Assembly (NCBI RefSeq): GCF_001436555.1
Contig: NZ_AYZR01000008.1
Coordinates: 62,001 to 126,000 of the forward strand
From: Lentilactobacillus senioris DSM 24302 = JCM 17472
Lineage (GTDB): Bacteria; Bacillota; Bacilli; Lactobacillales; Lactobacillaceae
DNA length: 64,000 nt
Direction of reading: 5' to 3'
How positions within the stretch are numbered: position 1 is the first letter of the stretch; each line of letters starts with the position of its first letter. Position numbers and translations under genes: made by a program. The notes below the pieces were generated by a model. The model was not told the origin of the DNA. It saw nothing but the letters and a program-made list of their open reading frames with translations, and ran no database searches. Of the stretch, positions 27,839 through 37,608 are shown one piece after another.

Positions 27839-28762
27839 ATGACAAAAAGTTATGATGTCGTTGTGATTGGAGCGGGTCCTGGTGGCATGACTGCTGCTTT
27901 ATATGCATCCCGTGCCAACTATTCAGTAGCAATGATCGATCGTGGGATTTACGGTGGTCAAATGAATAACACGGCGGAAATTGAAAATTATCCTGGATTT
28001 AAGTCTATTATGGGACCAGATTTGGCTCAAAACATGTATGACAGCTCTATTAACTTCGGAGCAGAGTACGTATATGGCAGTGTAGAGTCAATTACAGACC
28101 TAGGTGATACTAAGTTAGTTAAGACTGATAGTGAAGAAATCGAAGCTAAGGTTGTTATCATTGGCACTGGTTCCGAATACAAGAAATTAGGCGTTTTAGG
28201 TGAAGATGAATTTGGTGGCCGGGGAGTTTCATACTGTGCTGTCTGCGATGGAGCATTCTTTAAAAACAAGGATGTAGTTGTCGTGGGTGGTGGAGATTCC
28301 GCCATTGAAGAAGGACTTTACCTAACTAAAATTGCTAACTCAGTAACGGTTATCCACCGACGTGATCAGTTACGGGCGCAAAAGGTTTCTCAAGAACGGG
28401 CATTTGCTAACGAAAAGATGAATTTCGTTTGGAATACTAATGTTGAAGAAATTTTAGGCGATGAGAATAAAGTAACTGGTGTTCGGGTACGAAATAATCA
28501 AACCGGTGAAGAATCTACTATTGATGCTGCTGGTGTATTTATTTATGTAGGTCTTAACCCAATGACTGAACCATTTAAGGACTTAGGAATTACTGATGAT
28601 AATGGTTGGATTGAAACCAATGATCAAATGGAAACCAAAGTTCCTGGAGTTTATGCGGTAGGAGATGTTCGTAAGAAAGATTTACGGCAAATTACTACTG
28701 CGGTTGGCGAAGGCGGAACTGCCGGCCAGCAAGCTTTTAAATATATTGAAGCTCATAAGTAA
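27839..28762 (+). CDS. trxB: Thioredoxin reductase
   Basis: TrxB uses NADPH and FAD to reduce thioredoxin. The 307-residue flavoprotein has the FAD loop GAGPGGMTAALY (about 11-22), the NADPH loop GGGDSAIEEGLY and the redox-active pair C133-A-V-C136. I start at ATG 27839, since AGGAGGAG lies in between it and an in-frame upstream ATG (27824). The active-site tetrad is CAVC rather than the common CATC. It lies 77 bp after galU and is closed by a terminator. Confidence 0.95.
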   Translation: MTKSYDVVVIGAGPGGMTAALYASRANYSVAMIDRGIYGGQMNNTAEIENYPGFKSIMGPDLAQNMYDSSINFGAEYVYGSVESITDLGDTKLVKTDSEEIEAKVVIIGTGSEYKKLGVLGEDEFGGRGVSYCAVCDGAFFKNKDVVVVGGGDSAIEEGLYLTKIANSVTVIHRRDQLRAQKVSQERAFANEKMNFVWNTNVEEILGDENKVTGVRVRNNQTGEESTIDAAGVFIYVGLNPMTEPFKDLGITDDNGWIETNDQMETKVPGVYAVGDVRKKDLRQITTAVGEGGTAGQQAFKYIEAHK

Positions 28763-28765
28763 ATA

Positions 28766-28797
28766 AAAATCGTAATCCTTAGGATTGCGATTTTTTT
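28766..28797 (+). terminator. Terminator of trxB
   Basis: A 13-bp stem (28766-28778 with 28782-28794, one wobble) and T run. Confidence 0.9.
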
Positions 28798-28816
28798 ATA
28801 TCCAGGCAAAAATGAT

Positions 28817-28844
28817 TTGCGAAAGTATGTTCGTATGGTAGAAT
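28817..28844 (+). promoter_or_regulatory. LexA (SOS) box within the uvrBA promoter
   Basis: CGAAAGTATGTTCG at 28820-28833 matches the Gram-positive LexA consensus CGAACNNNNGTTCG at nine of ten defined positions. It lies between a -35 TTGCGA (28817-28822) and an extended -10 (TG at 28836-28837, TAGAAT 28839-28844), so bound LexA would block the promoter. Confidence 0.85.
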
Positions 28845-28883
28845 TGTCGGTGTACTTTGAATGAACGGACAGGGGGTCGTCAA

Positions 28884-30887
28884 ATGATCGAACGACAAAC
28901 CGATAAAAAATTTGATTTAGTGTCTAAATATACGCCGACCGGAGACCAACCAGCAGCAATTAATCAATTGGTGACTGGAGTTGAAGAAGGTAAAAAAGCT
29001 CAAATCCTGCTGGGGGCTACTGGAACTGGAAAAACCTTTACGATCTCTAACGTAATTAAGGAAGTTAACCGTCCCACGCTGGTTTTATCTCACAATAAAA
29101 CCTTGGCGGGACAGTTATACGGTGAATTTAAGGAGTTCTTCCCGAATAATGCCGTAGAATACTTTGTTAGTTACTATGATTATTATCAACCAGAAGCGTA
29201 CGTACCTTCTAGTGATACCTATATTGAAAAAGATTCTTCCATTAATGATGAAATTGATAAATTACGTCACTCAGCGACTAGTTCGTTGTTAGAACGAAAC
29301 GATGTAATTGTGGTGGCATCAGTTTCTTCTATTTTTGGATTGGGTGATCCTAATGAATATCAAGATCACGTAGTATCACTTCGGGTAGGGCAAACGATTG
29401 AACGTGATCACTTACTACGACAATTAGTTGATATTCAGTTTGAACGTAACGATATTGACTTCCAGCGGGGGAGATTTCGGGTTCATGGTGACATTGTGGA
29501 AGTCTTTCCGGCTTCTAGAGACGATCATGCATTGCGAATTGAATTTTTTGGTGACGAAATTGACCGTATTCGTGAAGTGGATACGTTAACCGGAGAAGTT
29601 ATAGGTGATCGAGAACATGTAGCTATTTTCCCAGCAACGCATTTCTTGACTAATGAAAGTATTATGGATATTGCTTTACCTGAAATTCAAGCAGAAATGG
29701 AAAGCCAAGTTGCTAAGTTTGAAACTGAAGGTAAGTTATTAGAGGCGCAACGTCTCAAACAACGTACTACCTATGATATTGAAATGATGCGGGAAATGGG
29801 CTACACTAGCGGAATTGAAAATTATTCGCGGTTCATGGATCGAAGAAAACCGGGGGAACCACCATATACTTTACTAGATTTCTTCCCCAAGGACTTCTTG
29901 TTAGTGGTGGATGAATCCCACCAAACTATGCCTCAAATTCGTGGTATGTTTAACGGAGATCAAGCCCGAAAACAACAACTAGTAGATTATGGTTTCCGAC
30001 TACCAAGTGCTTTGGATAATCGGCCACTAAGATTAGAAGAATTCGAAAAACATGTTAATCAAGTTATTTATATGTCAGCAACACCAGGTCCTTATGAATT
30101 AGCTCAAACTGATGATATTGCTCAACAAATTATTCGACCTACTGGCCTGCTTGACCCAACTATTGAAGTTCGACCAATTATGGGGCAAATGGATGATTTG
30201 GTTGGAGAGATTAACGAACGAATTGAAAAGAATGAGCGAACATTTGTTACTACTCTAACTAAAAAAATGGCTGAAGATTTGACTGACTACCTGAAGGATT
30301 TAGGGATTAAGGTTCGTTACTTGCATTCCGATATTAAGACGCTTGAACGAACTCAAATTATTCGTGATTTACGATTAGGTAAGTTTGACGTATTAGTAGG
30401 AATTAACCTATTGCGAGAAGGTTTAGACGTGCCGGAAGTATCATTAGTTGCGATTTTGGATTCTGATAAAGAAGGCTTTTTACGAAATGAAAGATCGTTA
30501 ATTCAAACGATTGGTCGAGCTTCTCGAAATGAAAATGGGGCTGTAATCATGTATGCTGATCACGTTACAGATTCGATGCAAGCTTCCATTGATGAAACCG
30601 CAAGAAGACGTGCTATTCAAATTGAGTATAATAAGGAACACGGAATTACTCCACATACCATTAAGAAAGATATTCGATCATTAATTTCACCAACGAAGGA
30701 AACTAGTGATAGTGGTGAAAAGGATGATTTTGTAGAAAGTGACTTCCAGTCAATGTCTAAGAAAGATCAAAAAGCGATGTTAGACCGGTTGACTGAAGAA
30801 ATGAGACAGGCAGCTAAACAGTTAGACTTTGAACAAGCTGCTAGTTTAAGAGATACAATTATGGAGTTGAAAGCAGAAAGTAAGTAA
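28884..30887 (+). CDS. uvrB: Excinuclease ABC subunit B
   Basis: UvrB is the damage-verifying helicase-like subunit of nucleotide excision repair. The 667-residue protein carries Walker A GATGTGKT (44-51), the DNA-clamping beta-hairpin region [12 protein letters not shown], the helicase motif [16 protein letters not shown] near 545, and a C-terminal UVR motif (about 625-660, [20 protein letters not shown]) for UvrC contact. I start at ATG 28884 after AGGGGG; an in-frame TTG upstream overlaps that site. It is co-transcribed with uvrA from the SOS promoter. Confidence 0.97.
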   Translation: MIERQTDKKFDLVSKYTPTGDQPAAINQLVTGVEEGKKAQILLGATGTGKTFTISNVIKEVNRPTLVLSHNKTLAGQLYGEFKEFFPNNAVEYFVSYYDYYQPEAYVPSSDTYIEKDSSINDEIDKLRHSATSSLLERNDVIVVASVSSIFGLGDPNEYQDHVVSLRVGQTIERDHLLRQLVDIQFERNDIDFQRGRFRVHGDIVEVFPASRDDHALRIEFFGDEIDRIREVDTLTGEVIGDREHVAIFPATHFLTNESIMDIALPEIQAEMESQVAKFETEGKLLEAQRLKQRTTYDIEMMREMGYTSGIENYSRFMDRRKPGEPPYTLLDFFPKDFLLVVDESHQTMPQIRGMFNGDQARKQQLVDYGFRLPSALDNRPLRLEEFEKHVNQVIYMSATPGPYELAQTDDIAQQIIRPTGLLDPTIEVRPIMGQMDDLVGEINERIEKNERTFVTTLTKKMAEDLTDYLKDLGIKVRYLHSDIKTLERTQIIRDLRLGKFDVLVGINLLREGLDVPEVSLVAILDSDKEGFLRNERSLIQTIGRASRNENGAVIMYADHVTDSMQASIDETARRRAIQIEYNKEHGITPHTIKKDIRSLISPTKETSDSGEKDDFVESDFQSMSKKDQKAMLDRLTEEMRQAAKQLDFEQAASLRDTIMELKAESK

Positions 30888-30902
30888 ATTGGAGGATAAC
30901 TT

Positions 30903-33755
30903 TTGCCAGTTGATAAAATAAGTATTCGGGGCGCACGCGCTCACAATTTAAAAAACGTTAACGTTGATATTCCGAAAAACCAGTTAGTGGTTATGACCGG
31001 TCTTTCAGGATCCGGAAAAAGTTCTCTGGCGTTTGATACCTTATATGCTGAGGGGCAACGGCGTTACGTGGAAAGTCTTTCCTCGTATGCCCGGCAATTC
31101 TTGGGACAAATGGATAAGCCAGATGTAGATTCTATTGATGGTCTGAGTCCGGCTATTTCTATTGATCAAAAAACAACTTCTAAGAACCCCAGGTCAACAG
31201 TAGGAACGGTTACTGAAATTAATGACTACCTTAGGCTATTGTGGGCTCGCGTAGGAGTTCCAGTCTGTCCTAATGATGGCACGATCATTTCTAGTCAATC
31301 TATTGATCAAATGATCGCTCAAATTTTGGCATTACCAGAACGAACTAAATTACAGATTTTGTCACCAATTGTACGAGGCAAGCGAGGACAACATAAAAAA
31401 GTGTTTGATAAAATCAAGCGTGAAGGATTCGTGCGTGTAAGAGTAGATGGCGAACTTAGAGATATCGACGATGAATTTGAATTAGATAAAAATAAAAATC
31501 ATGATATTGATATCGTAATTGACCGAATTGTAGTTAAGGATGGTATAAATAACCGGTTATCCGATTCATTGGAAGCAGCTTTACGATTAAGCGGTGGTTA
31601 TGCTACTGCCGATTTTCTAGGGGCTAGAGAACCACTATTATTTTCAGAACATTATGCTTGTCCTATCTGTGGTTTTACGGTGGGAGAAGTGGAACCTCGA
31701 TTGTTTTCATTTAACTCACCGATCGGAGCCTGTCCAGAGTGTGACGGCTTAGGGGTGAGATTGGAAGTTGATTTAGATTTAATTGTTCCTGATAAGACTA
31801 AATCATTGAATGAAGGGGCTTTAGAGCCTTGGAATTCTACTACTTCTAAGTACTATCCTAGTCTATTAGCTCAAGCAGCTGATTATGCTGGGATAGATAT
31901 GGATACGCCGTTCGAAGATTTAACTGATAAACAAAAAGACTTTGTTCTCTACGGATCCAAAGGTAAGAAATATCATTTTGAATTAGAAAGTGATTTTGGT
32001 GGGGTTAGAGAAACCGATGCTGAATTTGAAGGAGTCGTTAATAACGTTACCCGGCGTTATCAAAATACTAATAGTGATTTTACTAGGGATATGATGCGCT
32101 CTTACATGGCGGAATTAACTTGCAATACCTGTCACGGATACCGGTTAAATCCTAAAGCTTTAGCAGTTAAAGTAGGAGATCAAAATATTGCTGAGGTTTC
32201 TGCTTTAGACGTCAACAATGAGCTAACTTTTTTTGACACATTGGAATTTGGTGAACAAGACAGTATGATCGCCGCTCCGATTATTAAGGAGATTAGTGAT
32301 CGGCTTAGTTTTTTGAAAAACGTGGGAGTTGATTACCTCACTTTAGCCAGATCAGCGCGAACCTTGTCTGGTGGGGAAGCTCAACGTATTCGCTTAGCTA
32401 CTCAAATTGGTTCGAACTTAACTGGTGTGCTATACGTACTAGACGAACCCTCAATTGGTTTGCATCAACGGGATAATGACCGGTTGATTTCTTCTCTTCA
32501 AAAAATGCGGGATTTGGGCAATACTTTGGTGGTTGTAGAACACGATGAGGATACTATTAAAGCTGCTGATTATATTGTTGACGTCGGTCCAGGAGCTGGG
32601 CAAAATGGTGGGCGAATTATGGCTACCGGAACCCCTGCTCAAATTGCTGCGGCTAAAGATTCAATTACCGGGCAATATTTGGCTGGTAAGCGATCTATTT
32701 CTGTTCCTGAAAAGAGACGCAAAGGTAACGGTAAAAAAATCAGAATTACCGGCGCCGCCGAAAATAATTTGAAGAATTTAACGGTTGATTTCCCATTAGG
32801 AACCATGACTGTAGTTTCTGGGGTCTCTGGGTCTGGTAAATCGACGTTAGTAAATGACATCTTAAAGCGGGCATTGGCTCAAAAAATTAATCGTAATAAA
32901 GAAAAACCCGGTAAGTTTAAGAAGATTACCGGCTATGAAAATATTGATAAGTTAGTTAGTATCGATCAAACTCCAATTGGTAGAACGCCAAGGAGTAATC
33001 CGGCAACGTATACTGGTGTTTTTGATGACATTCGGGAATTATTTGCTAACACTAACGAAGCCAAATTACGGGGATACCAAAAGGGTCGCTTTAGTTTTAA
33101 CATCAAGGGCGGTCGCTGCGAAACCTGTAGAGGTGACGGTATCTTAAAGATTGAGATGAACTTCTTGCCTGATGTATATGTACCTTGTGAGGTTTGTCAT
33201 GGCAAGCGTTACAATGCGGAAACTTTGGAAGTAGAATATAAAGGTAAAAACATTGCTGATGTTTTAGACATGACGGTGGATGAAGCCCTAGAATTCTTCA
33301 AGGCAATTCCAAAAATCACGCGTAAATTACAAACTATTCAAGATGTAGGTTTGGGTTATGTGTCATTAGGTCAATCTGCTACCACCCTTTCTGGTGGGGA
33401 AGCTCAACGAATGAAGTTAGCATCCGAATTACACAAACGGGCTAATGGTAGTAACTTCTATATTCTAGATGAACCTACGACTGGGTTGCATACGGAAGAT
33501 ATTCGTAAGCTATTAACCGTTTTACAGCAGTTAGTCGAACAAGGTAATACCGTGTTGATTATTGAACACAACTTAGATGTGATCAAATCAGCCGACTACC
33601 TAATTGATTTAGGTCCAGAAGGTGGAGCTGGGGGCGGTCAAATTGTGGCCAAAGGTACCCCAGAACAGATTTGTAAAGTAGCAGAAAGTTATACAGGTCA
33701 ATATTTAAAAGCCAAATTAGAAGCTGATGAAGCGCTAGTTGCTAAGTCTAAGTAG
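30903..33755 (+). CDS. uvrA: Excinuclease ABC subunit A
   Basis: UvrA recognises DNA lesions and loads UvrB. The 950-residue protein has two ABC ATPase modules: Walker A GLSGSGKSS near residue 33 and GVSGSGKST near 640, with matching signatures LSGGEAQR in each half. Two zinc sites are seen, CPIC/CPEC near 255-281 and CETC/CEVC near 740-765. It starts at TTG 30903 behind GGAGG, 15 bp after uvrB. Length and motifs are complete. Confidence 0.97.
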   Translation: MPVDKISIRGARAHNLKNVNVDIPKNQLVVMTGLSGSGKSSLAFDTLYAEGQRRYVESLSSYARQFLGQMDKPDVDSIDGLSPAISIDQKTTSKNPRSTVGTVTEINDYLRLLWARVGVPVCPNDGTIISSQSIDQMIAQILALPERTKLQILSPIVRGKRGQHKKVFDKIKREGFVRVRVDGELRDIDDEFELDKNKNHDIDIVIDRIVVKDGINNRLSDSLEAALRLSGGYATADFLGAREPLLFSEHYACPICGFTVGEVEPRLFSFNSPIGACPECDGLGVRLEVDLDLIVPDKTKSLNEGALEPWNSTTSKYYPSLLAQAADYAGIDMDTPFEDLTDKQKDFVLYGSKGKKYHFELESDFGGVRETDAEFEGVVNNVTRRYQNTNSDFTRDMMRSYMAELTCNTCHGYRLNPKALAVKVGDQNIAEVSALDVNNELTFFDTLEFGEQDSMIAAPIIKEISDRLSFLKNVGVDYLTLARSARTLSGGEAQRIRLATQIGSNLTGVLYVLDEPSIGLHQRDNDRLISSLQKMRDLGNTLVVVEHDEDTIKAADYIVDVGPGAGQNGGRIMATGTPAQIAAAKDSITGQYLAGKRSISVPEKRRKGNGKKIRITGAAENNLKNLTVDFPLGTMTVVSGVSGSGKSTLVNDILKRALAQKINRNKEKPGKFKKITGYENIDKLVSIDQTPIGRTPRSNPATYTGVFDDIRELFANTNEAKLRGYQKGRFSFNIKGGRCETCRGDGILKIEMNFLPDVYVPCEVCHGKRYNAETLEVEYKGKNIADVLDMTVDEALEFFKAIPKITRKLQTIQDVGLGYVSLGQSATTLSGGEAQRMKLASELHKRANGSNFYILDEPTTGLHTEDIRKLLTVLQQLVEQGNTVLIIEHNLDVIKSADYLIDLGPEGGAGGGQIVAKGTPEQICKVAESYTGQYLKAKLEADEALVAKSK

Positions 33756-33759
33756 ACCA

Positions 33760-33787
33760 AAGCTCGGGATGATTTCCGGGCTTTTTT
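33760..33787 (+). terminator. Terminator of uvrBA
   Basis: A 9 to 10-bp stem with two wobble pairs (arms about 33761-33769 and 33774-33782) is followed by six T residues. Confidence 0.8.
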
Positions 33788-33838
33788 GGTAGAAACAAGA
33801 AAAGAGTTTTAAAAGAAACACCCGGCACGTTAAAGGTA

Positions 33839-33847
33839 TGATATAAT
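33839..33847 (+). promoter_or_regulatory. Extended -10 promoter of rapZ-yvcK-whiA
   Basis: TG (33839-33840), one base, then a perfect TATAAT (33842-33847). No good -35 lies at the right distance, as is usual for extended -10 promoters. It is 34 bp before rapZ. Confidence 0.7.
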
Positions 33848-33880
33848 CTAGAAAGCTTGGTTTAATGAAAGGACAATGTC

Positions 33881-34759
33881 ATGACGAATAATCAATTCGT
33901 AATTATTACTGGAATGAGTGGGGCTGGTAAAACAGTGGTGATGCAAACCTTTGAAGATTTAGGTTACTTTTGTGTGGACAACATGCCACCAACCCTGTTA
34001 CCCAAGTTCAAAGAACTGATTCGCACTGAAAGAGACGTTACCAGAGTAGCTTTGGTGATGGACCTTCGTTCACAAGCGTTTTATGATGAAATTATTGAAA
34101 TGTACGCTGATTTAAATAATAACGATGAAGATGATATTGACATTATTTTCCTAGATGCATCGGATTCTAAGCTGGTTTCAAGGTATAAAGAAACTAGAAG
34201 GGCTCATCCATTAGCTCGAAATGGCCGGGTAATTGATGGAATTAGAAGAGAACGAGAATTGATGGCTAACGTTAGAGATGCTGCTGATATCGTTATTGAT
34301 ACCACTAATACCTCTCCACGGGAATTAAGAGAAGAGATCATGCATTCATTTGAAGCAGTGAACGATACTCACCCATTCCATGTGGAAGTGATGTCATTTG
34401 GTTTTAAGTATGGATTGCCATTAGATGCTGACATTGTGATGGACGTGCGGTTCTTACCTAATCCATATTATGATTTGAAGATGCGTTATGAAACTGGTCT
34501 GGATGAGGATGTTCGAGAATTTGTTATGAATTCTACTGGAGCAGAGCAGTTTTATGAACAACTATACAATTTAATTGCTTCTACTTTGCCAGGTTACGAA
34601 GCAGAAGGGAAAGCTAGTCTAACCATTGCGATTGGTTGTACGGGGGGCCAACATCGTTCAGTAGCAATTTCGCAACGGTTAGCAAATGATTTGGCGCAAA
34701 AATATCCAGTAAATGTTACCCATAGAGATATTAATCGCCATAAAGAAAAAGAGGATTAA
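33881..34759 (+). CDS. rapZ: RNase adapter / nucleotide-binding protein RapZ (YvcJ)
   Basis: A 292-residue GTP/ATP-binding protein of the RapZ/YvcJ family. The N-terminal domain has Walker A GMSGAGKT (11-18), and the C-terminal domain carries the conserved IGCTGGQHRSV. In E. coli RapZ binds GlcN-6-P and guides RNase E to a GlmS-regulating sRNA; in Bacillus YvcJ affects competence gene expression. Which of these applies here is unknown. It is the first gene of the conserved rapZ-yvcK-whiA operon, with 3 bp to yvcK. Confidence 0.95.
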   Translation: MTNNQFVIITGMSGAGKTVVMQTFEDLGYFCVDNMPPTLLPKFKELIRTERDVTRVALVMDLRSQAFYDEIIEMYADLNNNDEDDIDIIFLDASDSKLVSRYKETRRAHPLARNGRVIDGIRRERELMANVRDAADIVIDTTNTSPRELREEIMHSFEAVNDTHPFHVEVMSFGFKYGLPLDADIVMDVRFLPNPYYDLKMRYETGLDEDVREFVMNSTGAEQFYEQLYNLIASTLPGYEAEGKASLTIAIGCTGGQHRSVAISQRLANDLAQKYPVNVTHRDINRHKEKED

Positions 34760-34762
34760 TAT

Positions 34763-35767
34763 ATGAATGATATTGTGACTCACCGCCCTCGGATTGTGGT
34801 GATTGGGGGAGGTACCGGATTACCGGTAATCTTAAATAATTTACGAAATCGCAATGTAGATATTACTGCAGTGGTAACGGTAGCAGATGATGGTGGTTCA
34901 TCTGGCACTTTGCGAAACTACATTAACGTAGTGCCACCAGGAGATATTCGAAATGTCATGGTAGCCTTATCGGATCTACCTGATATTGAAAAAACGTTAT
35001 TCCAATACCGGTTTAATAGTAGCGATCAATTCTTTGCGGGCCACGCCCTTGGCAATTTAATTATTGCGGCTCTTTCAGAAATGCGGGGCGGTATCTTTGA
35101 TGCGGTCCAAGAATTAAGCGAAATGATGCGGGTGGACGGTCATATTTATCCGGCCGCTAACGAACCATTGGAATTAAATGCAGAATTTAGTGATGGCACT
35201 ACGTTGAGTGGAGAATCGGAAATTACCGCTGCCAATAAACTTATTAAGCGGGTTTGGGTTGAAACTACTGACGACTCCCATAAACCAGAAGCAGTCTCAG
35301 AAGTGGTAGATGCAATTATGGCTGCTGATCAGATTGTATTAGGACCCGGAAGTCTATTTACCAGTATCTTGCCTAACTTAATGATCGAAAACGTAGGTAA
35401 AGCAGTAGTCGAAACCAAGGCTGATGTAATTTATATTTGTAACATCATGACCCAACGTGGAGAAACGGAAAACTTTACTGAAGCTGACCACGTGCGAGTT
35501 TTAAATGAACACTTAGGTACTAACTTTATTAATACCGTTTTGGTGAATAGTAAGGAAGTACCAGCGGAATATATTGATCACCAAAAATGGGATGAAGTCT
35601 CCCAACCAGTTAAGCATGATTTCGCTGGTTTACGCCAAATGGGTTGCCGAGTAATTTCAGCAGACTACTTAGAATTACGGGACCACGGGGCCTTTCACAA
35701 CGGTCAGGAAGTGACTGATGAGTTGTTGAACTTAATTGGGCAGCCGGGGTACGGGTATCAAAATTAA
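34763..35767 (+). CDS. yvcK: YvcK/CofD-like gluconeogenesis factor
   Basis: A 334-residue cytosolic protein of the CofD-like YvcK family. It opens with [13 protein letters not shown] (about 12-24), a nucleotide-sugar binding loop, and has the stretch [12 protein letters not shown] (about 49-60) and [13 protein letters not shown] in the second half. In B. subtilis YvcK (GlmR) is needed for growth on gluconeogenic carbon and for envelope integrity, and stimulates GlmS. glmS and glmM are in this window too, at a distance. It is translationally close to rapZ and whiA. Confidence 0.94.
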   Translation: MNDIVTHRPRIVVIGGGTGLPVILNNLRNRNVDITAVVTVADDGGSSGTLRNYINVVPPGDIRNVMVALSDLPDIEKTLFQYRFNSSDQFFAGHALGNLIIAALSEMRGGIFDAVQELSEMMRVDGHIYPAANEPLELNAEFSDGTTLSGESEITAANKLIKRVWVETTDDSHKPEAVSEVVDAIMAADQIVLGPGSLFTSILPNLMIENVGKAVVETKADVIYICNIMTQRGETENFTEADHVRVLNEHLGTNFINTVLVNSKEVPAEYIDHQKWDEVSQPVKHDFAGLRQMGCRVISADYLELRDHGAFHNGQEVTDELLNLIGQPGYGYQN

Positions 35768-35781
35768 GGAGGCAATCAACA

Positions 35782-36702
35782 TTGTCTTATGCAAGTGAAG
35801 TCAAGAAAGAACTAACTGCCTTAACGGTTCATAAAGCAAATGCCAAAGCTGAATTAATGGCGTTGATTCGAATGAATGGGGCGTTAGGAATTTCTAATCA
35901 TCAATTTATTTTGAACGTTCAATCTGAAAATCCAGCAATTGCTAGGCGAATGTATTCACTACTATCCCAATTTTATGGCATTACTGGGGAATTAAGCGTT
36001 CGAAAAAAGATGAAATTAAAGAAAAACAACCTGTATATTTTGCGGGTTAGTGAACGAGTTACTGAGTTACTAGATGATCTAGGAATTTTTGATGGTACTC
36101 AAATTGTAGAGCGGGTTCCGGAAGAATTACTGCAAGATGATATGCAGATTCGGTCCTATTTGCGAGGTGCTTTTTTGGCTGGCGGATCAGTTAACAATCC
36201 AGAAACGTCGCGGTATCATTTAGAAATCTATTCATTATATGAAGACCACAACAAAATGATTGCTGAAATGATGAATCGTTACGACTTAAACTCTAGAACT
36301 ACCCAACGACGGAGTGGCTTTATCACTTATTTGAAGGAAGGCGAAAAAATTGCCGATTTCTTGCAGGTGATTGGAGCTACCAGTTCAATGCTGAAATTTG
36401 AGGATGTACGAATTGTTCGTGATATGCGGAATTCAGTAAATCGATTGGTTAACTGTGAAAATGCGAACATGAACAAAGTGGCTAATGCCGCTACTAAGCA
36501 AATTCAAAATATTCAGTTAATTGATGAACGGGTGGGGCTAGATCAGCTTCCCCCTAAATTAGAATCAATTGCTAGGGCAAGGTTAAGCCATCCAGAAGTG
36601 AGTTTAAAAGAATTAGGTGAACTAGTTCCTGGCGGGCCAATCTCTAAATCAGGAGTTAACCATCGCTTACGTAAAATTAATGAGTTTGCGGTTAATCTAT
36701 AA
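35782..36702 (+). CDS. whiA: DNA-binding protein WhiA
   Basis: A 306-residue protein that combines an N-terminal LAGLIDADG homing-endonuclease-like fold (without nuclease activity in the family) with a C-terminal helix-turn-helix (about 225-305, with [23 protein letters not shown]). In Bacillus it influences division and chromosome segregation; in actinobacteria it controls sporulation. It starts at TTG 35782 behind AAGGAGG and ends the rapZ-yvcK-whiA operon. No crh gene follows, unlike in B. subtilis. Confidence 0.95.
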   Translation: MSYASEVKKELTALTVHKANAKAELMALIRMNGALGISNHQFILNVQSENPAIARRMYSLLSQFYGITGELSVRKKMKLKKNNLYILRVSERVTELLDDLGIFDGTQIVERVPEELLQDDMQIRSYLRGAFLAGGSVNNPETSRYHLEIYSLYEDHNKMIAEMMNRYDLNSRTTQRRSGFITYLKEGEKIADFLQVIGATSSMLKFEDVRIVRDMRNSVNRLVNCENANMNKVANAATKQIQNIQLIDERVGLDQLPPKLESIARARLSHPEVSLKELGELVPGGPISKSGVNHRLRKINEFAVNL

Positions 36703-36753
36703 TAATTAAGTTGATTTATCTACTAAATGGTCGATATTATTGAATTTAAACAA

Positions 36754-36787
36754 AAAAAGAAGCATTCCAGATGGAATGCTTCTTTTT
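36754..36787. terminator. Bidirectional terminator between whiA and clpP
   Basis: A 15-bp perfect stem (36754-36768 with 36773-36787) and 4-nt loop have an A run on the left and a T run on the right, serving both convergent genes. Confidence 0.93.
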
Positions 36788-36795
36788 AATTTATA

Positions 36796-37389
36796 CTATT
36801 TACGTTCGCTACTCTTAGTCATGATGCCATCAATCAAACCATAATCAACAGCTTCTTGAGCAGTTAAATATTTATCCCGTTCAGTATCACGGTTAACTTT
36901 TTCGATTGGTTGGCCGGAGTTAGCAGCTAAAAGTTCGTTAATCATCTTACGAGCCTTTAGAATTTCTTCAGCAGCAATCTCAATTTCAGTTTGTTGTCCT
37001 TGAGCACCACCGGATGGTTGGTGAATCAAGACTTGAGAATGTGGTAAAGCAAATCGCTTGCCCTTAGCACCAGATGATGCCAAGACACTAGCCATTGAAG
37101 CAGCCATTCCCATTACGATAGTTTGTACATCGGCACCGATGAAGTTCATCGTATCGTAAATTGCCATCCCAGAGGTAATCACCCCACCAGGAGAGTTAAT
37201 ATAAAGATAAATGTCTTTTTCAGAATCCTGGGCATCCAAGAAGAGCAATTGCGCAATAATCGCATTTGCCATGTCATCTTCGATAGGGCCAGAAAGCATG
37301 ATGATCCGGTCTTTTAATAGCCGGGAGTAAATATCATAAGCGCGTTCGCCGCCTGATGACTGTTCGATAACAGTTGGCACTAAATTCAT
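36796..37389 (-). CDS. clpP: ATP-dependent Clp protease proteolytic subunit
   Basis: ClpP forms the tetradecameric peptidase chamber that works with Clp ATPases in protein quality control. The 197-residue protein has the full catalytic triad: S98 in GMAASMAS, H123 in [11 protein letters not shown], and D172 in NRDTERDKY. It is standard length with a short N-terminal pore loop. A ribosome binding site GAGGAGG precedes the ATG. A perfect CtsR operator overlaps the promoter, so it belongs to the heat-shock regulon. Confidence 0.97.
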   Translation of the reverse strand: MNLVPTVIEQSSGGERAYDIYSRLLKDRIIMLSGPIEDDMANAIIAQLLFLDAQDSEKDIYLYINSPGGVITSGMAIYDTMNFIGADVQTIVMGMAASMASVLASSGAKGKRFALPHSQVLIHQPSGGAQGQQTEIEIAAEEILKARKMINELLAANSGQPIEKVNRDTERDKYLTAQEAVDYGLIDGIMTKSSERK

Positions 37390-37444
37390 TCCAAATGCCT
37401 CCTCAATATTTAATCAGCTTAGTTTTCACTAAGTTTATGAAGTT

Positions 37445-37474
37445 ATTCTACTCGATTGGTCAAAAAAGGTCAAA
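37445..37474 (-). promoter_or_regulatory. clpP promoter with CtsR operator
   Basis: On the plus strand GGTCAAAAAAGGTCAAA (37458-37474) is an exact match to the CtsR heptad repeat, GGTCAAA-3-GGTCAAA. On the minus strand the promoter is TTGACC (37473-37468), 17 bp, TAGAAT (37450-37445), so CtsR covers the -35 and spacer. The gene should be induced by heat. Confidence 0.93.
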
Positions 37475-37608
37475 TACTTTATCTCAAAAATTTTTAATAA
37501 ATTGAAGTGACTAAAAACTTTCATCTGTGATTCAAATTAATGGCAACTTTGTGAAAAGTGGCGTACGATGACCTTGTTTAAAACAACAATCCAGGGGGGA
37601 TTTATAAA

